In this document: positions 1 through 18,659 of the stretch, piece by piece | Numbering within the stretch: the first letter of the stretch is position 1 | How the letters are laid out: each line of letters begins with the position of its first letter | Source: Zygnema cylindricum | Lineage: Eukaryota; Streptophyta; Zygnematophyceae; Zygnematales; Zygnemataceae | Direction: 5' to 3' | DNA: 35,015 bases | Assembly (NCBI GenBank): GCA_037447655.1 | Contig: JBBHKE010002838.1 | Span: 12,405 to 47,419, forward strand | Position numbers and translations under genes: made by a program | The notes under the pieces: generated by a model | The model's input: only the letters and a program-made list of their open reading frames with translations | Database searches by the model: none | Told to the model about the DNA's origin: nothing

Positions 1-77
<77 letters not shown>

Positions 78-143
78 ATAGAGAGAGAGGGAGGGAAGGA
101 GAGAAAGAGAGAGAGCGGGAGAGAGAAAGAGAGAAAGAAAGTA

Positions 144-221
<78 letters not shown>
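1..221. repeat. (GA)n microsatellites
   Basis: Near-perfect GA runs occupy 3-74 and 147-220, separated by degenerate GA/GGA sequence. They lie in the AlaRS intron after exon 6. Array length in the assembly may be unreliable. Confidence 0.95.
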
Positions 222-223
<2 letters not shown>

Positions 224-719
224 CGATGAGGATGAAAACAGTGCAAATTAGGCCATGAGACAAATATCAAAACTAAAGGGGAATTACTTTAAAATAGGGC
301 ACGGAAAAAGCACAACATATCGAGTATTAACTGCAACATGGAGCTTGGCATGAAAGACAGTAGGGTGTCTGAAATTGAATGTGAAATTAACAAAAAGTCG
401 AGTACAGAACCGGTACAAAATTGAGTACGGAGCCGGTACAAAATTGAGTACAGAACTGGTACGAAAAAAGACGTGGAATGAATTCAAAACAAAGCGCGAT
501 CAACGGCAAACAAGATCAAAATCAAAAATTTTACTTACTTTTTTCTAATTACAGGAGAGAAACAATAAGAGAGGGAGGGAGGGAGAGAAAGCGAGAGAAA
601 GAGAGTGGGAGAGAGAGGTAAAGAGATAGAGCGAATAAGAGGGAAAGAGAGAGAGCAAGAGAGGGAGAGAGAGAGAGAGAGAGAGAAAGAAAAAAAGAGA
701 GAAAGAGAGAAAAAGAGAA

Positions 720-751
<32 letters not shown>

Positions 752-778
752 GGAAAAAACCAAAATCAATGTACCAAC
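222..778. other. Rest of AlaRS intron 6: unique AT-rich stretch, 23-bp repeat, GA tract
   Basis: I see no coding exon here. A 23-bp unit (GAGTACAGAACCGG plus TACAAAATT) is repeated three times at 400-468 with few changes. A purine (GA/GAAA) tract fills 567-754. The donor GTTGGT for exon 6 is at 778-777 on the minus strand. Confidence 0.8.
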
Positions 779-6371
<5,593 letters not shown>

Positions 6372-6374
6372 TGC

Positions 6375-6745
6375 CACGTGTCGTCTTGTGATGGAAAACA
6401 AGAAAAGGACAACTCTCAACCAACAAGATTGCAGTGAGCAGCCTTCAGGAGGCGCCACGTGTTGTTACAGAATAAAAATTTTCAAAATAAGACGTACCAC
6501 GTGTCAAGAGGAGCGAACCGACACGTGCGACGTAGTACGGTAACGAAGAGAAGTTCAGAGTACCGGAATCGCACGTGTGAAGTTCACAATGAGCAACAAG
6601 GAATCATTAAAAGGACTACAGTAGCAAACTGTTCCGTAAAACTTTTTATTTTTTTTCTTTTCTTTTTTTATATATATAATTTTTTTTTCATTTATTTTTT
6701 TCTTGCTATTTGTCAGAACAAAAAAGCTGGTTTCCATAGCACGTG
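6375..6745. promoter_or_regulatory. Six-site G-box (CACGTG) cluster upstream of AlaRS
   Basis: CACGTG occurs at 6375, 6456, 6498, 6522, 6572 and 6740, three times as CCACGTGT. Six copies in 371 bp is far above the roughly one per 4 kb expected. The G-box is the core site of plant bZIP and bHLH factors. Position at the putative AlaRS first exon and promoter suggests control of that gene. Some sites sit in a partly duplicated segment. Confidence 0.6.
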
Positions 6746-7118
6746 TCAGAAAACGGGTGGTTCACTTTTGCAATTTGGATTTGACGTACAGAAATTACAC
6801 TGGAAATAGGAAACGTCCAGAAAAATGAAAAATCGTTTGCAATTTTAAATTACAGAAAAAAAAGCGTTTTAGCATTTTAGCAATATATTTTGGATGTGTC
6901 TTACGCCGTACGCCGTACGGCAAACGCTGCCCACAACACAAGTACAAAAAAAAATACAAAATTTAACCGCATATTTACATCAGATACAGATATCTAAAAC
7001 ATATCCAACTTGCGTCATCCCTTTATGTAATGTTGGACAGCGAGAAATTTTATCTTTTCGTACTGTACGGAGTACATGCTAGTTAGGAATGGACCAATAA
7101 CACGTAGGCAAGCTCATA

Positions 7119-7561
7119 TGCTGCATTCACACCGGAATGGATGATGAATTATATGAGGAAACGAGTAATCCCGTACCATACATTTCGCAAAAAAACAAAA
7201 ACAGAGGCGCCAAACTGACCGACTGCTCGGCTGTCAACCTTTTTGGAGTGTAGCGACGGACAAAATATACGATTTGGAGCGTAGCGACGGACAAAATCGT
7301 ACGGTCAAGTGCGTCAAAACTTGACAACTGTGGTAATTCATATTTTTTCCCGGAAACCCTTTTCCGAATGCAAAAATCCGACTTTGAAAAAACATGAAGT
7401 CGTACCCCGAACGAATGATCCGTACTGTACCTAAATCATGAATCAGATCGCGACGTTTTAGTTGACGTGAGATGACGTCAAGGACGTTTCACGTCCAAAC
7501 AAAACAAAAGGACATTCGTTTCCTCATATAATTCATCATCCATTCCGGTGTGAATGCAGCA
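7119..7561. mobile_element. 443-bp MITE with perfect 46-bp terminal inverted repeats
   Basis: 7119-7164 and 7516-7561 are exact reverse complements over 46 bp, beginning TGCTGCATTCACACCGG. The interior has no transposase frame but contains a direct repeat of a TAGCGACGGACAAAAT unit (near 7250 and 7276). Flanking ATA on both sides may be a 3-bp target duplication. Perfect ends suggest recent insertion. Confidence 0.85.
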
Positions 7562-9208
7562 ATAGTGCTATACTTGTCGTCTTTGGAGCTAAAGACGAAA
7601 TCACGAAAATCAGCTATCCAATGTACACGCGTATAGACAAGTGCCACGATTAGAGTGGTATAAAATTAGCGCAGATAGATGTACTTTTATGTACGAAGAA
7701 GTATCTCAACAAGCAGTAGTACTAAAACTTCCGCAAATGTCGAAGTTCTCCCACATTTTTATCGATGACGTAAATATAGGAGTACTATTTAGCCTTTCAG
7801 CAGTAATCACCTGCGTATTGAGCCGTGTACCAAGTGCATAGCGAACTATTCTTTCGCCTTTTACTAAAGAATACCGTGCACTTCGTACTTGAAGCGGCAT
7901 ACAAAATTTTTTGGGAAAGCCTTTTCGGAGGCTCCACAATGAAATAAATCTGGAAAATTTTGCTTTACATAGTATATAAGTAATTTGTAATTAGGAAATA
8001 TGAACCTGCTCCATACCCAATATTGTTCAAAACGTTTTGTACTTCAGAATGATAATGCCAGCTGTTTATAAACAATATTTTATTTTATTTCAAAAATAAT
8101 CAGGGAAGGTGAGCACTCATTAACATTATAGAATGTAAAATATCCAAACAAAGAGAGAGGTTGACTAATCCCGACAGCAACAAAACTGAAACAGTATTAT
8201 ACAAGGTTAGAGATGACGGACAAATGGACGGAACCTTTACAAAGACGCCAGCGCTACTCACTATTGATTAAAATTAGAAAACATTATCGGCATTAATGTT
8301 CCAACACAAACACCTACAGGTATATAAACCTCTTTAACATAATATCGCTTAAAATCATTGCACTATAAGGGACCAACCCATAGTATCCATAACAGTGAAC
8401 TCCACCGACCATAACCACACACATGTACTAATAACTAAGGCATATAACACGTGTCCGCCTTATAGTTGCCATTCAAAAGATCAGACAGAGGAGAGAGAGG
8501 AGGGACTTAGAGGAGAGGGAGGGACAGGGAGGGACATAGAGGTGAGGGAGGGACAGGGAGGGAGAGGAAGGGACAGGGGAGGAGAGGAAGGCAAAAAGAG
8601 AAAAGGGACATAGAAGCAAAATAGAGGAGAAGAGAGAGAGGGAGAGAGAGATATAAGGAGAGAGTGAGAGAGGGAAGGAAGGACATAAAGAGGGAAGGAG
8701 GGAAGGAAGGAAGTAGGAAGAGAATGAATATCAAACTTTCTGAAGTTTAACATTGTGATTTTTATTTTGTATTTATTTTTGGTATTTTGAAAATGACATG
8801 TCTTACTACTTTCTCACTCTTTTTAAGTTGTCCCATCAAAAAATATTGTAGTCCTGTATTTGACAAAAACACTTGAATTATTTTACAAACATGTTCTACA
8901 ACAAAATAAATTCCAAAATCTCCGTAAACTTCAAGTTTCCATATAATCAAAAATCATACATTATGAGCTTAAAAAACCGGAAATCGTGGAAACGCGTCGA
9001 CAAATCTCACAAAAAACGTTTTTACTCGTACAACAACTATCAAATTTTACAAAAAAGCGTAAAACCTTGCACAAACTTACAAAAAAAAAAAAAAACTTGC
9101 CATTAATGTCGACAAAACTTGCTAAAACCTTGTCAAAACTTCCTAAACCTAGATAAATTCCTAAATAACTTTCTAAACCTAAACATAAAACTAATACGTT
9201 TTACGAAT
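7562..9208. other. Spacer between AlaRS and the GST-fold gene: no gene seen
   Basis: AT-rich unique sequence with a GA/GGA-rich tract at 8480-8720. I searched the minus strand for a C-terminal eEF1G domain and found none. Frames up to about 77 residues occur but show no family signature. Confidence 0.6.
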
Positions 9209-13410
<4,202 letters not shown>

Positions 13411-13697
13411 AACTAGTGTTTCCTGATCGATTCCCTCGAGGGTATTCAAAATCCGTACAACAGTCCGTACGACACAGCATACAAACGATCCCGCTAAAGG
13501 ACAAGATCTGCACGATCCAAAATCGGTACGGTCGTACGATACGGTATCTCCCAGACGACGATTCGGTGAGTCGACTTGTGACGCTTGTCGAACGTCACGC
13601 CTGTGAATCGTCTTATGCTTACGTCATCTCATCAAAATGACGTCACGTCCGTACTGGAATACGGTCGCCGAAACACTTCAAATGTTTGCTACAGGTA

Positions 13698-14186
13698 CAC
13701 CGTGAATCGCTATAGCGTAATAAAAAATATAGCGTAATGAAACAATTAGCGCACTTTACGGTAAATTGTGTTTTTCGGGTACACCATGATACTAATTTAT
13801 CATGTACTCTAATTTGTAAACTGCTTTGTAAAAATTTTCGGCACATAATATGTCCACACTGAAACATGTAGATGTACCAAAATTGTTCAAGTCGTACGCA
13901 GCCGCGTTTTTTTTTACATCTGCGTATGCCGGAAAATATTTACGCAATTATATATATTTATATTTTATGTACTTTTAAGTTTAAAAAGGTACGGAATAGT
14001 ACAGATATGGCAGTCCGTACACCACACTATTTAAAGGGACACTAAATTACAGTTATGAACCGTATTGAGCGGGGTACCTCAAATAACGTGCAAAAACATT
14101 TAGCGTACTTTATTCTATTAGAGAATTTGCCCCAAAAAAAGGGGTACCCCAATTAGCGTCATGTACGCTAATAGCGATTCACGGTG
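13698..14186. mobile_element. 489-bp MITE with TA target duplication (Tc1/mariner-like)
   Basis: Ends CACCGTGAATCGCTAT (13698) and its reverse complement (ending 14186) match for 16 bp, then continue as TAGCGTA with one indel. TA flanks both sides (13696-13697 and 14187-14188). Multiple subterminal TAGCGTA-like motifs lie inside, a common feature of transposase-binding ends. No transposase frame. Confidence 0.75.
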
Positions 14187-14771
14187 TAGTGTTGGGTATC
14201 GGGTAAATTCATATCGCGATGATCACGAGATTCGATATATTGTATATCGAATACCTTTGTACGGCCGATCCTGCTACGATCTTGTCAATGTAAGTATGCT
14301 GATTCGTAAATAGCGTGGCTCGATTTCGTCACGCGTGACGACGCTCATTTTTTTCATTTAATTTTCGTTTCACTTTGCGTCTAAGTTCAATGTAACACTT
14401 AGACGATTCAATTTCAATTTTGCGGCTAAGTTCTCTCACCGTGGAGCTCACATAACGACAAAAAGTTACTGTCTGCAACCATTTTATTTACATGTGGTCG
14501 CCACAGTTTTGTTACCGTAAACGCTCGCCGGCCGTGTGAATTGCTGATTTTATTATGACGGTCGACGTTCGCAAGCGCGACAAAATTTTAAGCGGTTGAA
14601 ACAGTCAAAGATGTCCAACCGATTGACCGTCAAATTTATACTCAACGGTACTTTATTTGTACAAATGTGTACTTCAAACGTACGTTTTTTGACAAAATGA
14701 CGTAAGTGACTGTGCGCAACCAAAACAGTCACTGTCATGATCAATTCCCTTCTTTAATTTTGTGTATCTCG

Positions 14772-14806
14772 GCGGTCCGTAGAGGCCTGGGCTCGAATGT
14801 CCGCGT
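14772..14806 (+). pseudogene. Truncated tRNA-His 3' half relic
   Basis: This stretch aligns with the variable and T-arm part of the tRNA-His genes: a run of 13 identical bases (CCTGGGCTCGAAT) preceded by GGTCCGTAGAGG, against GGCCGTGGGGA in the gene. The 5' half and the acceptor pairing are missing. It lies about 150 bp upstream of the intact gene. It may be a decayed tandem copy or a B-box-bearing SINE fragment. Confidence 0.5.
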
Positions 14807-14950
14807 CGTCACTCGTCACACCCGCCTGGCATAAAAGGCTTTCACATTTACATTCGTTTTTATTTTCGAATTTTGACGATTTATGACGACAGTGGAATAT
14901 AGTAATGAAATACTGTGAATATAAAATCCCAGGTAGATTTCCAATATCAA

Positions 14951-15021
14951 GTCGGTGTAGTTTAGTGGTTAGAATCCCACGTTGTGGCCGTGGGGACCTG
15001 GGCTCGAATCCCAGCACCGAC
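14951..15021 (+). tRNA. tRNA-His (anticodon GTG)
   Basis: This 71-nt gene folds with a 7-bp acceptor stem (GTCGGTG / CACCGAC), a D arm, and a 5-bp anticodon stem CCACG/CGTGG around loop TTGTGGC. The anticodon is GTG at 14984-14986. The T arm is CTGGG-CTCGAAT-CCCAG. No CCA is encoded and a short T run follows (15023-15027), as for a Pol III terminator. No intron. The sequence is very close to plant cytosolic tRNA-His. Confidence 0.97.
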
Positions 15022-15173
15022 ATTTTTACACCGTTTATTTTTAAATACTATTCGCTGCTGTTTTCTTGATATTTCACCAAGAAAAAAGCATTTGAGCCGA
15101 TTAGTTTAAGGAATGGATATTTCCAATGCTCAGCCACATTCAAGACGGATGATCTTCGCCGGTGTGGACTTAA

Positions 15174-17021
15174 GGGGTCGACCCCATGTGGCTAAGTAAG
15201 CAGTTTTTTCTGTCGTTTTCCTCAAAAACTTGGCGCCATAATGCTAAAGTTACAACCGTGCTAAGAAATAGCAAATATATACAGTAGAATTTGCGTCATC
15301 TTATAACTTAGGCTGTACGACAAGTTGTCATCTTGTGTTTTTCGACCCATTGTCACGACATCTTCAAACTTCTCCTAAAACATATTGGCGATGTGTTCTA
15401 AAATAAAGTAACACTGATTCACGAATAGAAAAAAAAAATCGCACGTGTTGAGAGTTTTTGACAACGAGAAAAAGTACATGGTTGTTTCTTTCTGTCCCCT
15501 TGCATCTTATTTCATTTTTTGTTTGCATCCAATACGATTTTTTTTTCGCGGGTGTGACAAAGCTGCGATGACATTTCGCAAAAAGATGAAAAATCAGTGA
15601 AAGCGCCATTGTAAATCGCACTCACTGTCTCCTCACCTTTCGCCCCATTCACCCTTTCAAAATTCACCATTTCACATTCTCTCACAAGGTGGCTCAAAGT
15701 CCAGCTGTAGGGAGCGGGAAAAAACATTGAGATGTTTTTTAACCACCGAGGAAGGTACATAAGCACTTATTCAGCCATTTGAGAATCACTAAAAAATTAC
15801 ATGTCCATTCACAGCGACCGTACAGTAGAGGCAAACGCAAAGCATCTTGTTCAACCATGGTTGGATAGCGCAAGTCTACCATATCACGCAAAGACATGTA
15901 ATGTACCAAAACGTTTCAAAAAAATACGATGTATCTTGCTATGTTCCAAAAAGTTACAAAAGATACGGTGCATCAAGACTGACTGTAGATATTGACAGTC
16001 GTCATGGGCATTGTCGATGTATACAATGGACACAACCTTAAGTAACAATCTCGTTGTTACACATTGGGACACTTATAAAACTGTGTATGGAGAATCTTCG
16101 CTAGTCTACAAAGTAAGCTGGCTAAGTTACAATTACATGGGGTTGTACCTTTAGTCTGTTATGGTTTTGGTAGTCATGTACCCTGTCCTTTCTTTTTGTG
16201 GTAGTCATATTTGGTAGATTTAATTGGCTTTGGTAGTTACTTGGTTTAGTTAACGCCTACTTTTACAGTTTTTGTCTCTACGCCTTAGGGTATGACTCCA
16301 TGTATTTAAAACTTAACGAACTTACTTTGTTTTTTAGCGCAGATCCGGCGGACCCTGATTTCAAAGTGTCCCTATGTGTAACAACGAATTTGTTACTTAA
16401 GGGTGTGACAATTGTATACGTTGACAATGCCCGTGACGGTTGTCAACCTCTACAATATGTGATGGCGCACGCTATTTTTCGTAACTGCTTGTGACGTCGC
16501 ATGACTTGCCGTGACATTGTAGACGTATGGCTTTCGAGCCTGTGCGGTTTCATTGTTGAAGGAGATAACAAATTATGTAATTTTCAACGTCGTATTGAAC
16601 GCAAACGGACAAAACATAACGAATAGTGTATTTTTCGTCGTCGGTTGAATTCAATTGAAAAAATCTACAAGTGTGAATGCGTGGTCTAATTTGTTTAGCG
16701 AAAAATACTCTGTATTAAAACACATCGCCCATGTGTTTTAAAGAAAAGTTTGAAGATGACGTTTTTTGGCGTGGCCGTGGGTCGAAGAACATAATACGAC
16801 AACATGAGTACACAAGAAAAGTTTGAAGATGACGTTTTTTGGCGTGGACGTGGGTCGAAGAACATAATACGACAACATGAGTACATTCAAAATTTGACGA
16901 TGACGCAAAATGTACTTATACTTTTTTCATTTTTTTTGTATGGTTGAAACTATCGCGGTACGGCACTAAGTTTTACAAGAAAACGATAGAAATAAACCCT
17001 TTGGCACATGGAGACATACCC
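15174..17021. mobile_element. Large imperfect palindromic (foldback-like) element, PIF/Harbinger-like ends
   Basis: Four segments on the left pair with reverse complements on the right in mirrored order: 15174-15235 with 16955-17021, about 15293-15330 with 16865-16915, 15336-15410 with 16722-16800, and 15965-16085 with 16364-16490 (roughly 75% identity). Outer ends start GGG and are flanked by TTAA on the left and TTA on the right. The terminal 50 bp resemble the end of the intron element at 26202 (shared TCTGTCGTTTTCCTC). No transposase seen. An 84-residue minus-strand frame at 15766-15512 is of unknown meaning. Confidence 0.65.
16741..16886 (+). repeat. 73-bp tandem duplication
   Basis: 16741-16813 and 16814-16886 are identical except for one base (GGCCGTGG against GGACGTGG). 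The pair lies in the right arm of the palindromic element, so it arose after that arm formed. Confidence 0.92.
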
Positions 17022-17235
17022 TTATTCTCTCACACACTCTTGTAGTCTGTATATAGTATATACTCTATTTTTTATTTTTTGACCTATTTGTACCTATTTT
17101 TTCCATCGCAATTGCAATAATGTTTACACTTATCAGAACTATTTTGCAATATATTCTACACTTTTCATAACTTCAAAAAATGCGACAGGAACTGAAATTC
17201 ACAAAATAGAGAGTCTTTCAAAAAGACTTAAAACT

Positions 17236-17306
17236 GTCGGTGCTGAGATTCGAGCCCAGGTCCCCACGGCCACAACGTGGGATTCTAACCACTAAACTAC
17301 ACCGAC
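17236..17306 (-). tRNA. tRNA-His (anticodon GTG), second copy
   Basis: This gene is identical to the plus-strand copy 2.2 kb away except for one C-to-T change in the 3' side of the T stem, which turns a G-C pair into a G-U wobble. Anticodon GTG, no intron, no encoded CCA, and a TTTT run follows downstream. The two genes face each other. Confidence 0.96.
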
Positions 17307-18305
17307 TTGTTGCTGTCCAAAGTTCTAAAATTGTATTGTTAATGATATTAAATTCTTAATTAAAAATTAGTATTCCATTTTTTTTTGCTTTTGTCTTTAC
17401 TGCCGGACGGCATGATCGCCACTTTTTACGGCATCGTCCGAGCATCATGATTGGTTGAGCTGCCAGCTCACGCGATTGGGCTGCTTCCTGCTGCTGACTC
17501 GGCGCCTTCCAAGAAATTGAAGCTACGACGGTATCCACTCCAAGTCTTCAACCCTTTTGTCCTCTACACTACAGTTCTACAGTTCCACAGTTCTACTGAA
17601 ATTTATGATCTGAAAATTTCATAAAAATATCCGCTTGTTTGTCGTTACTGTTCGGTACAGTACGGCGCAAGACCGGTTCCTTCCGTACAATAATGGCACT
17701 AGCCGCCAAAAATAATCTTCAACCGTATCGGCAATACGGAATTGATCTGCACTCGGAAAATATTTCTCGTGATCGGACGGTCACAGTCGCTTCCGTAAAA
17801 GATGGAAGTGAATATTGTGCTTTATTTGTACATTATTGTACGACTGTACCACTGTACGATCTGGTCGTACACTGTACGGATGCATGATTCAAGGCAGGCG
17901 AAAAAAAAGGATTGTAGGAAGTCGTTAATATCCTGTGACCTAAAACAAATTAAATAATACTATATTTGCTTAATTTTTTTTTTTTTTTTTTTTTCCATAT
18001 TTTCTTTATCTACAATACATCCGTATCGTTTTTCGAATCTCGATCTGCTTTCGTTTTTCTCCTCGTTTTTTTACCTCTTTTGTCGTTTTCCTCTCTTTTT
18101 TTTTTCCTACAACACAGATCTCATTCTTTTGCTCCTCCTTTTTTTTTTTTTTTTTTTCCCTCCGGTTTTAAAAATGTTTTTGCTGACCGCAGTCCTCCTG
18201 TGCTCCTGTCTCACTCTCCTCCTCACCTCCTCCACCGACACCTTCCCTTAAGCCACCTCCCTCTCTCTCTCTCTCCCTCCTCCCCTCCCCCTCCTCCCCT
18301 CCCCT
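17307..18305 (+). promoter_or_regulatory. FucT upstream region with GTAC-rich patch and poly-T/CT tracts
   Basis: No gene is supported here. GTAC occurs about nine times at 17650-17882, six of them in about 55 bp from 17828, mostly as CTGTAC, CGTAC or GTACGG. Poly-T runs at 17972-17994 and 18140-18157 lead into a CT-rich leader before the ATG. Similar GTACGG patches sit upstream of the GST-fold gene (13452-13550). Confidence 0.45.
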
Positions 18306-18326
18306 CCCCCCCCCCCCCCCCCCCCC
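18306..18326 (+). repeat. Poly-C run (21) just upstream of the FucT ATG
   Basis: A C21 tract lies 15 bp before the start codon, and a G44 tract lies inside exon 1 (18462-18505). If both are in the mRNA they can pair and enclose the start codon in a large hairpin. Confidence 0.85.
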
Positions 18327-18341
18327 TAAAAAAGCATAATA

Positions 18342-18461
18342 ATGCACCGCCGGTCCGGGGGGGTGATGATCTCCCGCGGCCGCCTCCTCTGGTACGGAAA
18401 GATTTTTGTCTTATTCGCGGCCGTACAGGCACTCTACATGCTGCTGCCGGCTGGAAGTCTA

Positions 18462-18506
<45 letters not shown>

Positions 18507-18659
18507 GGGGGAGGGGGAGGAGAGGGAGAGGGAGAGAGAGGGAGAGGGAGTGTAGGAAGTGTGGAAGTTTTAAAAGAAGGGAGAGGGGGATATGACTTAC
18601 AAGCTGTACGGAAGAACCTCCATGAAAACGACAAAATTGGAGGAAGAGGAGAAGGAGTG
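18342..18659 (+). CDS. FUCTA: FucT exon 1: signal anchor and poly-glycine stem
   Basis: The reading frame starts with a short Arg-rich tail, then a hydrophobic segment ([19 protein letters not shown], residues 20-38), as expected for a Golgi type II anchor. It runs through an uninterrupted run of 44 G (18462-18505), coding about 14 glycines, then a Gly/Glu/Arg segment. The donor at 18660 (GTAGGT) leaves phase 0, matching exon 2. An alternative Met lies at residue 9. Any change of G-run length not divisible by three would break the frame. Confidence 0.65.

Noticed and set aside
16300-16494. Similar 60-65 residue frames at 15884-16072 (minus) and 16300-16494 (plus) as a conserved protein
   Set aside because: Their similarity follows from the inverted repeat; protein identity is no higher than nucleotide identity, so no sign of coding selection.
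17639-17887. 82-residue plus-strand frame upstream of FucT
   Set aside because: No family motif and built over the GTAC-rich patch; more likely promoter sequence than an exon.
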